Below are positions 1-11,813 of a stretch of DNA of 64,000 bases, one piece after another. Each line of letters starts with the position of its first letter. The stretch's first letter is position 1. The stretch is from Phymorhynchus buccinoides (taxonomy: Eukaryota; Mollusca; Gastropoda; Neogastropoda; Raphitomidae). Below the pieces are notes generated by a model. The model worked only from the letters and a program-made list of their open reading frames with translations, was not told the DNA's origin and did no database searches. The position numbers and the translations under genes were made by a program. The stretch is from contig CM065693.1 of the NCBI GenBank assembly GCA_017654935.2, forward strand, positions 14,891,258 through 14,955,257, read 5' to 3'.

Positions 1-80
1 CGTCTTAACAGGGACACATTATGTTTAGATTTCCATTTTTTCAGAACTTCGTCTAAAAATGCGCATACAATTTCCGCAAG

Positions 81-607
81 TTAAAGGGGCACCCTGATGG
101 ATGCGGTTTGGTAAGAAACACGTCCAGATCACCAGGAAAACACCCTTTACAGAGATTGCAACACTCACTTTGCTCTGGTTTCCCAGAAATCAAGCCGTCA
201 AATCGGCGATTCCTCCTTGGCGGAGGTGCTGAGAGTCGGATTCTTTCACCCAAAGAGAAGGCGTGAGTTTAGACCAAATCGTTTGCACGAACTGTTCGCA
301 GTACAAGCCTTTTTTTCTCTTTAAAAAAAAGAAAAATACAGTTTATCTAAAGGAGTTTTGCTGACAACAAAGGAAATATATCCTCTTTATTTCTACTGCA
401 CTGCAAAAAAAACAACGCTTCAACCACAATAGTGACCTCCACCCACCCGATCCAAAATGGCTTCTCTCTCCGGCATCTCCGCCAAGGAGGAATCGCCGTT
501 TTGACGGTTTGATTTCTAGGAAACCAGATCAGTGAGTGTTCTGATCCTTGAAAAGGCTGTCTTTCTGGTGTTCTCGACGTGTTTCTTGCCAAAACTCATC
601 CGTCACT
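81..607. mobile_element. Long-TIR palindromic MITE, family P1 (copy 1)
   Basis: The two ends form inverted arms of about 150 bp. The left arm contains GGATGCGG, AACACGTC, AGATCACCAG, TTTGCTCTGGTTTCC and CTCCTTGGCGGAGG. The right arm carries their complements, ending CGACGTGTTTCTTGCC and CATCCGTCA. The centre is AT-rich with poly-T/poly-A. A second copy lies at 35384-35930 and a fragment at 42222-42278. The left end begins TTAAAGGGG, as in copy 2, which suggests TTAA targeting. The right TTAA end is lost here. No transposase is present, so this is a non-autonomous element. Confidence 0.75.
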
Positions 608-669
608 TAGTTGATATCAGTTGTGAGTCTCTCTTCTCACCATCCGTGTCTAACACAACTAGAAACCAA

Positions 670-964
670 GAGGGGGAAAGTACAAGTTCAACGGTATAAC
701 ACTAATAAACGTAAGCATTGTTTTAGTAACAGAGTTGCTAACTCCTGGAACTCACTGCCACCTGAACTAAAAAATGCACCATCTACTAACGCCTTCAAAA
801 ATCTACTTGACAAAAAAGAAAATGTTAGTGAAATGTTTTTTGATTATGATTGATATTGCAATCATAGTTTGATTGTTTATCGCATGCAAATGCAACCTAA
901 TTAGAGAAAACATTCTGGATGGGACGTATTATAAGCCGCGAGGCTTAGGCAGAAGCCAGTCCCT

Positions 965-1032
<68 letters not shown>

Positions 1033-1060
1033 TCTACTACTACTACTACTACTACTACTA
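670..1060 (+). pseudogene. 3' end of a non-LTR retrotransposon (RT C-terminus, 3' UTR, (CTA)n tail)
   Basis: An open frame at 611-853 ends in a peptide with the motif FSNRVANSWNSLPPEL followed by NAFKNLLDK. This is the conserved C-terminal tail of CR1/L2/jockey-group reverse transcriptase ORFs. It is followed by a stop, about 110 bp of 3' UTR, and a (CTA)n tract at 963-1060 that is best read as the microsatellite-type 3' tail of the element. The rest of the RT is absent, so this is a 5'-truncated dead copy. The start of homology, about 670-690, is uncertain. The family assignment rests on the tail motif only. Confidence 0.7.
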
Positions 1061-1263
1061 GGGGAAGACGGGGTAAAAAGCGCATGGGCGGGTAAGAAGC
1101 CCACCCCAATTATCTCATGAAATAAAGCAAATTTCAGTCAAATTTGCCCATGAGACGACTGCTAGACATTAACGCTCGTCTCATGGGCAAAATGACACTG
1201 AAATTTGCGAGATAATTGGGGTGGGCTTCTTACCCGCCCATGCGCTTTTTACCCCGTCTTCCC

Positions 1264-1264
<1 letters not shown>
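1061..1264. mobile_element. Hairpin MITE, family H1 (copy 1), TA target duplication
   Basis: A near-perfect palindrome begins GGGGAAGACGG and ends CCGTCTTCCCC, with arms of about 95 bp and a short loop around ACTGCTAGACATTAACGC. It sits inside a (CTA)n tract and is flanked by TA on both sides (1059-1060 and 1265-1266). Further copies are at 41289-41502, at 42654-42684 plus 47024-47205 (split by a LINE), and truncated at 63911-64000. A TA duplication with long inverted repeats fits a Tc1/mariner-type non-autonomous element, which is inference. Confidence 0.85.

Positions 1265-1306
<42 letters not shown>
1265..1306. repeat. (CTA)n microsatellite, right half of the split LINE tail
   Basis: Continuation of the (CTA)n tract on the far side of the H1 hairpin. 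Together with 963-1060 it was one microsatellite tail before the MITE inserted. Confidence 0.8.
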
Positions 1307-1646
1307 AGGGTCCACCTTTAAAACGTGTTCGAACAACGTGCCAATCAACTTGAGAAATTTCGTTTTGAAAGGAAAGGTTCAAATAATGTGTTCCCCAAAC
1401 TCCAATTTAGACAAGCGAAACAGGTGGTGGATTTCGCTGAACTGAAATTTAATTTTTCGCTTATTTAGTTAAAAGTTCGGTTGTTTGAAAATGGGCCAAT
1501 GGCGGCATCCACACTGATCCACGTGGACTGAAGAAGCTTCCGTTGAGCAGCTCTTCTACTACATAAATGAGTTGTTTAGGTGAAGCTATGGCCCGTAGTC
1601 CTTGGCACCAGTTGACTCCATGATGATGTTACTTTTATGTCAGATC

Positions 1647-1992
1647 TTTCCTGGCATTGCAGTATTTCCCAGATCGACCCCCGATCTTTAGGCCTACATT
1701 TTAAAATGTCCCATAATATGCCTGTTGCAGTATTTCCGGATCGACCCCCTATCTTTAGGCCTACATTAAAAAAATGTCCCATAATATGCCTGTTCCAGGT
1801 CGTTGCAGTATTTCCAGGATCGACCCCCTATCTTTAGGCCTACATTTAAAAATGTCCCATAATATGCCTGTTGCAGTATTTCCGGATCGACCCCCTATCT
1901 TTAGGCCTACATTAAAAAATGTCCCATAATATGCCTGTTCCAGGTCGTTGCAGTATTTCCAGGATCGACCCCTTGTCTTTAGGCCTACGTTT
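1647..1992. repeat. Minisatellite, about 75- and 85-bp alternating units
   Basis: About four to five units share GCAGTATTTCC, GATCGACCCC, TCTTTAGGCCTACATT and TGTCCCATAATATGCCTGTT. Alternate units carry an extra CCAGGTCGTT insertion, so the true period is a dimer of about 160 bp. Short frames that run across it come from the repeat and are not genes. Confidence 0.85.
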
Positions 1993-2329
1993 ACCCCATA
2001 TTATGTTGGGCTTCATTGGCAATACTCGGAAGTTGTTTTGATTTCACCCTGTTATGTTTCGTCCTTTCCCTATTAATTGTCATTTCTCTGCTTATCTCTT
2101 TGATATTACTGAAACCATTGGCCGCTTTTTTCAAACTTTCAAGTTATGAGATATTTTGGCAAAATCCACATCTGTACGACGATTACCTGCTGACAGAAAA
2201 AAAAGCAATCTGTCTAACTTTCCTTTTATCAAAATGTCGCCCTTACAGGCAAACATATGTAATTGTTACCGCATTGCTATTTTTCATGTCGTTTATCCCC
2301 CTATTTTTGATGTCTTGAGTCCAGGCCAT

Positions 2330-2490
2330 GAGATGTTAAGCCTGAAAACGGCTATATCCACATTTTCGCCCGTAAGGGAGATCATTTGATGACAGAAAAG
2401 AGTGAAACAGCTTGCACTTTCCGTCATCAGATTATATTCTCTTACGGGCGAAAATGTGGATGTTGCCGCTCATAAGGGCTATGACATTTT
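2330..2490. repeat. Inverted repeat (hairpin)
   Basis: The arm at about 2358-2396 (CCACATTTTCGCCCGTAAG, then ATCATTTGATGACAG) is matched by its complement at about 2420-2459. It is probably a small palindromic element or its remnant. The left boundary is unclear because similar words recur at 2160-2260. Confidence 0.6.
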
Positions 2491-2733
2491 GTCCAATTCA
2501 TTTCCTTTTTTTCAGGACAGTGTTATATTAAAACAAATTCCATTCTCAGAGCATCCCTGCTGTCTCAGTGCTGTTTTCATTCAAATTTCATTGACAACTG
2601 CCGACTAAAAAGATACTCGATAAAATGTCTGATATTTTGCCCCTCTCCCCCAACTTTTATTTTTATGAAAGTCTCTAAATATTTGTTACATTTGTCACAG
2701 ACCAACTGACGATGTCCACCTCCGTTTGCTGTA

Positions 2734-2965
2734 CTACCACCTACTGTCTGTTGACCACTGTTGTGGAGATGCTGGTCACCATTGTCCACTGCTCGCATTC
2801 AACCTGTCATCTACCATGTCCTCTGGAGCCCCAGACTACCACCTACCGTCTGTTGGCCACTGTTGTGGAGATGCTGGTCAACATTGTCCACTGCTCGCAT
2901 TCAACCTGTCATCTACCATGTCCTCTGGAACCCCTGACTACTGTCTACCGTCTGTTGACCATACC
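2734..2965. repeat. Tandem repeat, 102-bp unit, about 2.3 copies
   Basis: Units start at 2734, 2836 and 2938, exactly 102 bp apart. They share CTGTTGTGGAGATGCTGGTC and CTGCTCGCATTCAACC. Because 102 is a multiple of three, two frames stay open across it. There is no start context or conserved domain to support coding. Confidence 0.8.
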
Positions 2966-3140
2966 GTGTTGTGGTAAGGTTTTGAAAAGCATTGTGTTAA
3001 GATGTTTAAAAGAATAAGATTGCATTATCATAGTGATACGCTGAGTATGCAAAAGTAATAGGACAAACTGGCCTAGAACATTCAATGACACACTTTCTTG
3101 TTCTCGCAGAAATAAAATTATCAATATTTGGTTTAGAGTC

Positions 3141-3376
3141 GAAACCGATGGTTTAAGTCCACACGGACTATCTTTAGATAGTCCGTTGATGTATTATTGA
3201 ACTTAGTACGAAAACTAACTTGTATTAAAAAACAAACCTGCAGAAATATAAAAAGCAATGCCCCCTTTTTATATTTTGTCTTTTTTAATACAAGGTCTTA
3301 GTGTTAGCAAGAAATTCAATAATACGTCAATGAACTATCTAAAGATAGTCCGTTTTGATTCCAAGCCATCGAAACA
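3141..3376. mobile_element. Palindromic MITE-like element
   Basis: Several nested inverted segments are visible. CGGACTATCTTTAGATAGTCCG occurs near 3165 and as its near-complement near 3340. ATTATTGAACTT pairs with AATTCAATAAT, and CTTGTATTAAAAAA with TTTTTTAATACAAG. The outer ends are AAACCGATGGTTT and AAGCCATCGAAAC. No coding capacity. Confidence 0.6.
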
Positions 3377-3629
3377 TTCTGTCGATGTTTGATTTTAAGG
3401 ACATTAGTCCTGACAGGGAAGAACATAAATATAAAATTTGAAGTTTTAATATGACTATATCCGATGACTTGGGTCTCGGTACATCACTGTTATGTGTCAG
3501 AAGCAAACTCACTTTATGCAACATTTTCATCGAACCTGGTTTTCTCGTGCATCATTATACATAGATAGATAGTTTATGAACCTTGCAGATCTCATGATGC
3601 TTTATAGTGTCAATTCAGTAGGCCTACCC

Positions 3630-3696
3630 TATTTATTTCTTTATTTATTAAGACAACTTTTATAGCGCCTAATCTTTAAGCTCTAAGCGCTTACAG
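3630..3696 (-). mobile_element. Short L2/CR1-type 3' tail remnant
   Basis: On the minus strand it reads TAAGCGCTTAGAGCTT, then GGCGCTATAAAAGTTGT and an A-rich (TAAA)n tail. This matches the TGTAAAGCGC...GCGCTATATAAAT terminus of the LINE ending at 47023 and of the truncated copy ending at 60619. Only the tail is present. Confidence 0.5.
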
Positions 3697-5828
3697 AAAT
3701 CACTAAAATGAATAGTAAACACAATGAACAAAACGTATGCATCAAACATTGACCAACACCCCCCTTCCCTGATCTCTCAGTCCATTTCTCACTCACGCCC
3801 AAATAATGAATGACATAATCTACAGTACACTTTAGCAAACAACTTGAAACACTCACACTGATGGACACTTAAAGACGCCCAGGCCACACTATTAACAAAT
3901 CACACTCACACCCACACTTATAACGATAGAGAGAGAACGAGATAGAGAGAGAGACAGACAGACAGAGAAAGACAGACGGAGACACAGAGAGCCAGACAGA
4001 GAAAGAGAGGAGAGAGAGACACACCCTAGAGGGTTGTTGTGGTGGCTTATGTATATTTTCTGTGGTACTCATTTGATAGTATGGTAAAATTGTATATAAA
4101 GTGTCAATTGTTTTTAAAATACAGATTTGATTTATCTCAAAAACAGTATGCTAACAAAAAGCAATTTTTTGTGTACTGTGCCATTGTTAATTCTTCATAT
4201 GATTTTTTAGTTACATCATCTTGTGATGTGAATGTTGAAGGGTGCATGGTACTCTGTGATGTTTATATTATTCTAAACGTTAACATTTGTAATGTATTTT
4301 TAATGGATATTTTGGTGTCAAGTCACATTTCGTTTACTAATATACCTTCTAATGTGATTGCAGAACCGAGCCTTTACAATGACTTAACCTTATTTGAAGT
4401 TTTTTCAGGTTAATTTGTTTTTGTAAAATGTTGACAAAGAGGGCAGTTTTCTAAGAAAGTAATTTGCATACATTTGCATTAACACACACACACCCTCACC
4501 CACACACACCCACCACACACACATTGTCCCCGCCCCTGTCCATTTCTTGCACTGTTAAATATAATCTGCTTGCATGTCTGAATCTGCTCATTTACACCTG
4601 CAAAGATGTATATGTATAGCACTCCATATGAATCTGTTAGTAGTGAACGCTTTCCTTTGACATTACAGTGATTGCGTTAAGAAGTTTGAAAACCAATCCC
4701 ATTAGCGGCAATTCCCCCAATAACCAGAACCAAAGCCACTCACAGGGGGAAACAAAAAAACCACCTGAAAACCACAGAAACTCACAATATCGAAGCCTCT
4801 GTTAAAACCACTCATCAGTCCTAGCAAAGCGTCATCAGTCCCTGGGACTGTGACAGGTCAATTTTGTTTTCAGTATTTTGTCTTTGCAATCCGTATTTTA
4901 CTGATAATTACCAGTTAACGCGATCACTGCACTATAGAGTTTGATTTCCAGCTAGGTCATAGGTCTTTTTAACTTTCTTCAGATTTCCTGATATTGTTTG
5001 ATCTTGTCTTGTGATTGGTGATTGGTCTTCTGTTAGGTTGGAATGATACTAGGAGATTGTAAAGTTTAGTTTCTCGTCATTTGGTTCTGTCTGGCGGAGT
5101 GGATTTGAAAATGTGGTATGTTGAAGCCTAGGCGAGTTGTCTTGGCAGATGGGCTGTTAGGACATGGGTATCTGGAAAGAGTAAATATAATGTAAACTTC
5201 AGTTGATGGCCAACCCAGTTTATAATATACCATTACATTGTAATGGAACACGTTTTGCTACCATAGTATTAAAATGCACAGATCATTATGCTACATTGCG
5301 TTAACAATAATAGTATTACATGTCACTAATCATGTTACAGTGCAACATGCTGTTACTGGCAGAACTGAAGTCATGGGCATGTAGTTAATGTGCTGTTGAA
5401 CTTGACAACACATTTGGCTTTATGAAGTGAGAGGCACAGCAATGGTTATGGTTCTGCTGTGGCAGACGTTGTGGCACAGCAATAGCTATAGCTCTGCTGT
5501 GTTATCCACAAATGAAGCAATATAAGATTCCATTTTATAAACCTTTAGTGTGGATGCATCAATTTGACAGGATATTTGCGCCCATTTGACAGGATAGATA
5601 CCATAACATCGGAGCGTTAGTATGTGAAACACCATTCACCGTGTGTCCTGCATGACACCTGGCTGCTCTGGTTTCCATAATGCCAGATCTGTGCAACAAA
5701 GGTAGAATGGGTAATCACTTGGGGGAAAAGCACCAGGAACATTGTTGTTCCTGATGTGTATCTTAGTGGCCACCCGGGATTCCTCTACTACCCTTTGTTG
5801 CCCAGAGAGACAGATATGGCCATCAGCC
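3697..5828. other. Largely unique AT-rich DNA
   Basis: Contains a GA-rich purine stretch (about 3928-4020) and a broken CA stretch (about 4480-4520). One 124-codon open frame at 4039-4413 is AT-rich, low in information and has no recognisable motif. I see no gene here that I can support. Confidence 0.5.
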
Positions 5829-6310
5829 CTTATCTCTGATATCATGGCTATTGAAGGCATGATGTTGAAAATTGCTTGATCTCTTTGGTATCATGTCTTT
5901 TGAAGGCATGATGTTGAATATTTATATCTTTGGTATCATGGCTATTGAAGGCATGATGCTGAATATTTATATCTTTGGTATCATGGCTATTGAAGGCATG
6001 ATGCTGACGATTGGTTGACCTCTTTGGTATCACAGCTATTGGAGGCATGATGTTGAATATTGTTTAATCTCTTTGGCATCGTGGCTATTGAAGGCATGAT
6101 GTTGAAGATTGTTTAATCTCTTTGGTAGCATGGCTGTTGAAGGCATGATGTTGAAGATTGATCTCTTTGGTATCGTGTCTATTGCAGGCATGATGCTAAG
6201 GCTATTTGTGGATCTCTGGTATCATGGCTGTTACAGGCATGATACTGAAGATGATCTGTTGAAGTCTATGGTGCCATGGCTTGTGAAAGCATGGTGCTGA
6301 AGATAGGTCA
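5829..6310. repeat. Minisatellite, about 47-60 bp units, about 9 copies
   Basis: Repeated core GGTATCATGGCTATTGAAGG then CATGATGTTGAA, separated by spacers of variable length (for example TATTTATATCTTT or GATTGTTTAATCTCTTT). Units become more divergent towards 6300. Confidence 0.85.
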
Positions 6311-7010
6311 GTAGGGAGATCGTGTTCACAATTCTGCACGCGATCTACAAACTTTCCCTCCTGTCTTGTTGATGGCTCCTCACTTAGAGCATCTGGAACA
6401 GCGCATTAAACTGTTCCAGACTCAGTTTTCCGAGTTTCTCGATTGTTTCAATTTTCTTGAGAATACTTCCGAATATCTTTAGTTTTGCCAGTAACTTGTT
6501 GTATGGAACCAGATGGTGAAATGTTTAACTTTAAGAATGAAACTAAATATATAAGAAACTTGCTTCTGGTGGTAAATCACCGTTTCTTGTAGATACCCCC
6601 CATTGCCTAACACTCGTCAGTCATGATGCTGCTTTCTGAGCTGGTTTGCTGTTTTTGCTGTGTTCCATGGGTGGTTGTAGTAGGAATAGAAGTAAAGCAT
6701 TATGGATGGAGTTTTTACCCATATTTTTTTCAAAGCTTGTTTTCTTTTAGAATGTGACATTATTGAAGTGGTCAACTGGAAATCAGACGTTTTATGTACG
6801 CATCGGGTAACTAAATAATCACAATGAAACATGACAAATACAAATGATAAAACTGACCATTTTCCTAACTCAAGTCAAGTTCGAGGTCCCTTCTACTGAG
6901 ATGATGAACATAAAAATGGTCCCTGTTTGTATGCATTTTTGACATTGCACACATTTTCTGGACATTAATTTCAAAAGAATACGAACAAAATATCAGTGCT
7001 TAGCGCACGC
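6311..7010. other. Unique DNA, no feature recognised
   Basis: Mixed-composition sequence without repeats, RNA genes or convincing exons. Short frames here have no recognisable motifs. Confidence 0.4.
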
Positions 7011-7030
7011 ACATACGCACACGCACACGC

Positions 7031-7068
<38 letters not shown>

Positions 7069-7174
7069 TCTTCCAAATTTGCCTACACACACACACACAT
7101 ATACACGCACATATACGCACACGCGCGCACGCACACGCACGCATACTCTGCCTGCATACACACACATACACACA

Positions 7175-7243
<69 letters not shown>
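7011..7243. repeat. (AC)n and (CT)n microsatellites
   Basis: CA-rich DNA with alternating CG/CA steps at 7005-7165 is followed by an uninterrupted (CT)n tract at about 7168-7243. The CT tract lies directly upstream of a candidate splice acceptor at 7269-7270 and could act as its polypyrimidine tract. Confidence 0.9.
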
Positions 7244-7248
<5 letters not shown>

Positions 7249-7270
7249 AATTTGCCTGCCATTGATGTAG

Positions 7271-7348
7271 GCCAGAATAACCTGAAGAAACTTCAGATTT
7301 GTGGAGCTCACTACGATGTCCTGGCCCTGCAGCACTGCTCAGAGAAAG
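7271..7348 (+). CDS. Candidate internal coding exon (unidentified protein)
   Basis: The 78-bp segment is preceded by a long CT tract and ...TGATGTAG, and followed by GAAAG|GTGGTA. In the open frame it encodes a normal-looking peptide that includes [20 protein letters not shown]. It begins and ends inside codons in the same phase (a symmetric exon), so it could be skipped or included without shifting frame. I do not recognise the family. No partner coding exon is visible downstream, since the following exon-like segments are not clearly coding. It may be a genuine exon of a gene lying largely outside the window, or an exon remnant. Confidence 0.3.
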
Positions 7349-7833
7349 GTGGTACACTATTGACAAAACAATTAGCGGTGAGTATGAAGGCAATGCACAG
7401 AGTAATGTGTAGTACTAGGTCATGTGTGTCCATATCTCTATTGCGTTCAAGGAAAAGAGCACAGCGACAGAATAGTCAAAAGTGACTGTGGTCGCTATTT
7501 GGAAGGAAAGGAAAGCATTAAAGTAATCATGTTATGAGTTTTACAGTGAGCAGAGTGGTAAGCTCTGTAGATTAATTATAATTAAGGATGGGTAAAACTG
7601 AAAACATCGTTTGTTTGGCTCGTGTCATAGATAACAAAATCGTCAACTCCCGCTTTCACCAGCATAAAGATAAGTCATGCTCTTACCCTTGCTTACCTTC
7701 CTACATTAGTGTGTGGTTGAAGTTAAGTATTGTCGTTTGTGTTATTACCGGGTGGGGGGCCGGGGGAATGTAAAAACGTTTAGCATTTTCCTTATCCTTA
7801 CGGTCGTATTACTTTTGTCTTTTAACTCCACAG

Positions 7834-8033
7834 AGAACGTCAAAACGATTGACAACAGTGAGCGATCGGCGACCAGGGCATCATCCATGACGACAAACGC
7901 ACGCCTAAATCAGTGTTAGCAGCAGCAGCGATGATGAAGACACCTGGAAGCCGCATCTGAGCATCATTCACCTGTGACGATGAAGAAACGATCGGAGCAT
8001 TACCATCTTTGACCATTGAACAAATCAGGACAG
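7834..8033 (+). ncRNA. Exon-like segment 1 of a possible spliced non-coding transcript
   Basis: Preceded by a T-rich tract and CTCCACAG, and followed by a strong donor, CAG|GTAGGT. The segment has no long ORF and is rich in GAC/ATC words such as CGACCAGGGCATCATCC and AACGATCGGAGCATTACC. The same vocabulary recurs in the segments at 11814, 12684 and 14549 and in the flanking minisatellite. The splice signals are seen. Transcription is inferred. Confidence 0.35.
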
Positions 8034-8149
8034 GTAGGTCTGTTGTAACGGACTCCTGTGTTGATTAGCACAATGCTCTTTTTTAAAGGAGGCCTACTTT
8101 CCCTGCTAACTTGTGTAACAGTTTGGAGTAGGACCTGAATGTCTATAGT

Positions 8150-8844
8150 AACGACGTCAAAGCAACAACCAGAGAATCGTCAATTACCTCGGTGACGATG
8201 CAATGACCAGAGGATCACCATCAACGTCAACTACAATGGCAATGCAGGGACCAGAAAATCAACGACAATGACAAACCAAGGACCAGAGGATCATCGATTA
8301 CAGTGACAAGGCAATAACCGAAAGATTGACATCAAGATCAAGTACAATTACACTGACAAGGCAAGGACCAGAGGATCATCGATTACACTGACCAAAGGGC
8401 CAGGTCAGCAATATCAATGAGAAAAGGACCAGATGATCATCAATTACAATAAGAAATGGACCAACAGATCATCAATTGCAATGACAAAAGGACCAACAGA
8501 TCATCAATTGCAATGACAAAAGGACCAACAGATCATCAATTGCAATGACAAAAGGACAAAAAGATCAATTGCAATGACAAAAGGACCAGACGATCATCAA
8601 TTGCAATGACAAAAGGACAAAAAGATCAATTGCAATCACAAAAGGACAAAAAGATCATCAATTGCAATGACAAAAGGACCAGAAGATCATCAATTGCAAT
8701 GACAAAAGGACAAAAAGATCAATTGCAATGACAAAAGGACCAGAAGATCATCAATTGCAATGACAAAAGGACCAACAGATCATCAATTGCAATGACAAAA
8801 GGACCAACAGATCATCAATTGCAATGACAAAAGGACCAACATAT
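8150..8844. repeat. About 32-bp minisatellite, left block
   Basis: Degenerate units (8150-8430) grade into regular units of GATCATCAATTGCAATGACA plus AAAGGACCA(AC/GA)A, with shorter ~27-bp variants lacking the GATCATCA portion. The block is cut at 8844 by the element at 8845-10637 and resumes at 10638. Confidence 0.9.
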
Positions 8845-10637
8845 TGTGACGTAAGTGTCCAGCGCGACCCCTCTTTCTTTATCTACACCCCCCCCCCCCC
8901 CTCTCCTTTTCTTTTCTCTGTCCGGCCGCCACGTTAATTGCCACCCACCATCTAAAGAATGCCGATTAAGGGATTGGTCCCTTTCAAGTTAGATTTGTCT
9001 CCCCGGTCAGCACGTACCACCTACCGAGGTTATCTCCCTTCCCCCCCCCCCCCCCTTATCTACCGTCTCATCACGAGATAGTGATATCAAGAGTCGGTTC
9101 CCTTTGTAAGACACCGCGCCCTTACCCATAACAAGAAAGTGACAACCACGGTTATCTCCCTTTGAAGATGGTTTTGCCGTTCCGAGCACGAGAAGGATTT
9201 GAATCCGGCACGCGATAAGGATGTAATAGGCGCGTGATTGTTCGGTACATTTATAACAGCATCTTGTGACGTGTGGACTGTAATAAACCAATAGCAGGCT
9301 TTCATTGTTTGAAAGTGAAGGCTATAATTGGCGTAGTGAGAAAAAGTTTTTCACACAAGACGCTGAAACTGACTAGAGCAACACCTCTCCCAGCCAGAAT
9401 AGCCCACCTAGTAAGTCTTATTGATGACTGGTGATTGAGACTGGTTGTTTGTTTGACTCTAGTTTTGATCTAGATCCTATGTTCAATGATGAATAAGGAG
9501 TAGATAGATATGTTATAGAAAAGAAGTGGTAAACATTCTATTCTATTTATGTGCACTGATTATTTGTGTGTGTGTGTGTTTCTGACTTGAACACTTTTGG
9601 TACCAGAACCGGAGTTTATGCCTACTAACCCTTTTGTCTATTTTTAGTAGGAAACCTATGGGCCGCAATCTTGCACTATTTTTAGTAGGAAACCTATGGG
9701 CCGCAATCTTGCACTTTATGATACCATTCCTTTCCAGGTGTTGGATGGAGAGTGATGTTGTCTTGATCACCTTTTATGTTTTACTGATCTCAGTTTGTTA
9801 ACTGAAATTCAGTTTATTTATTAACTACATGTAGTGCTATTGTACAAGGGAAGCCTTCTAGCCGGTTGGGATTCACTAATTCCCTGCCGACTGAAGCCCC
9901 TTGTCTCTAAGCCATAGAGATCTACATCCACCTTCTCCTGTGATTATCAGCAGGGCATCGTGGGCCGGAAGATCATCCCGGACTCCACCAAGCACCAAGA
10001 CGGGATCGCCGCCAAGACGACCCGCACCCAGAATCCGCGAGGAGACCACGCCTGAACCGTGCCATCCCGCGAAGCCGTAATCGGAACGACTGGGAGCTAC
10101 TCTCACCTGACGAGCAAGCCCAGAACTTCAAACAGCTAAGTCCACCTGACTGCGCCAATCATTTGAACTTTCCTACGGACACTAAAGATAATTAGTAACC
10201 CTTCCGGCATGGGGCGAACCTTATAGAAAGACAAAAGTCTTGTGAATCCTTTCGGATTTCATTGGGTTTTTATCCATATTTTGTTTTGGCGCCATTGAGC
10301 TGCTTTATTATTATTGTTGCATAATCTTATGCAGATTTTGGGAGTAAATAAAATACAAGTGTCAAATAATCCTGAACCCTTTGGTCAGACTGATGAGAGT
10401 GGGAGTCTTGTAATTTCATGTAAAACCCTACTTCTCTCTGTCTGCCATTTAGAGCAATTCAACCACTTGTATTTCTTACAACCATACGAGCCAGAACCCG
10501 GGCACAAATATAAATTTATTAGATGAAAAGGGGCCGGGAAAGTTGCTCATCTCCCATACCCTAGAGAAGTGGGCTAAAGGCAAATTTTCTAAAGTCTTCC
10601 CTAGGGACTTAGCCTTTTAACCCATTACCTCGTCACA
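8845..10637. mobile_element. Probable solo LTR (1793 bp) with 5-bp target duplication
   Basis: It interrupts a tandem array, so the boundaries are sharp. The ends are TGTGACG (8845-8851) and CGTCACA (10631-10637): 7-bp inverted termini of the TG...CA type. The flanks are CATAT on the left and CAGAT on the right. Uninterrupted array units read CAGAT, so the left copy carries one mutation. AATAAA signals occur near 9282 and 10345. A 39-bp internal duplication lies at about 9638-9715. No gag or pol is present. A single long LTR left by recombination fits best, and a non-autonomous TIR element is the alternative. Confidence 0.65.
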
Positions 10638-11340
10638 CAGATCATCAATTGCAATGACAAAAGGACCAGAAGTTCATCAATTGCAATGACAAAAGGACCA
10701 GAAGATCATCAATTGCAATGACAAAAGGACCAGAAGATCAATTACAATGACAAAAGGACAAAAAGATCATCAATTGCAAGGACAAAAAGATCAATTGCAA
10801 TGACAAAAGGACAAAAAGATCAATTGCAATGACAAAAGGACCAGAAGATCATCAATTGCAATGACAAAAGGACCAGAAGATCAATTACAATGACAAAAGG
10901 ACAAAAAGATCATCAATTGCAAGGACAAAAAGATCAATTGCAATGACAAAAGGACAAAAAGATCAATTGCAATGACAAAAGGACCAGAAGATCATCAATT
11001 ACAATGACAAAAGGACCAGAAGATCATCAATTGCAATGACAAAAGGACCAGAAGATCATCAATTGCAATGACAAAAGGACAAAAAGATCAATTGCAATGA
11101 CAAAAGGACCAGAAGATCATCAATTACAATGACAAAAGGACCAGAAGATCATCAATTGCAATGACAAAAGGACCAGAAGATCATCAATTGCAATGACAAA
11201 AAGATCAATGGCAATGACAAAAGGACCAGAAGATCATCAATTACAATGACAAAAGGACCAGAAGATCATCAATTGCAATGACAAAAGGACCAGAAGATCA
11301 TCAATTGCAATGACAAAAGGACCAGAAGATCATCAACAGC
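10638..11340. repeat. About 32-bp minisatellite, right block
   Basis: Same unit as 8150-8844. Full units alternate with shortened units (AAAAAGATCAATTGCAATGAC). Internal segments of about 110-140 bp are themselves repeated, for example around 10740-10860 and 10880-10990, showing a second level of duplication. Confidence 0.9.
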
Positions 11341-11408
11341 GGCTTAAATGAAGAAGCAATGCCCAGAGCATCCAACAAAAATAGATTGAATTGGCCTATT
11401 TATTACAG
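11341..11408 (+). other. Array-edge sequence ending in a splice donor
   Basis: After the last array unit (ATCATCAACAGCGG) the sequence runs to TATTACAG|GTGAGA, a near-consensus donor. This raises the possibility that the array is part of a transcribed exon. No acceptor on the left side could be fixed. Confidence 0.25.
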
Positions 11409-11813
11409 GTGAGACTCGAAGATTTATAAAAAATAATATAGGCTTTATTAAGGTTAAGACAAGGGTGTTTAAAACGATCTAACCTGCAAATCATGTAGAT
11501 CTTCCATTACAAGTAAATCTTGATAATTATAACTAGATCCCGATTATTCAACATTAATGGCGCGTGTCTTAAATTTTAAAACGCAAGCAAGATAAGTAAT
11601 TAAGACAAATACTGACCAGTATATCATTAAAGAAAAATTCGTTTTTCCCTCTTTTTCTTAACAACGGGAATGCAGTAACTTTCAAAGGTCGAAAGATTAT
11701 ATTTTAAGAAAGGAACCGTACGGTAATGCCACAGTATGAAGGTTTTCAACTGTTCTTTAAAAGCTGAATTCATTGGATTTATTCTTACCATATTGAACTT
11801 TTTTTCTTTCCAG

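Noticed and set aside
2016..2318. 100-codon hydrophobic frame resembling a membrane protein
   Set aside because: T-rich sequence gives Leu/Ile/Phe runs in any organism. The region partly overlaps inverted repeats and has no homolog-like motif.
4039..4413. 124-codon frame
   Set aside because: AT-rich with a low-complexity residue mix, no splice or start support and no recognisable domain.
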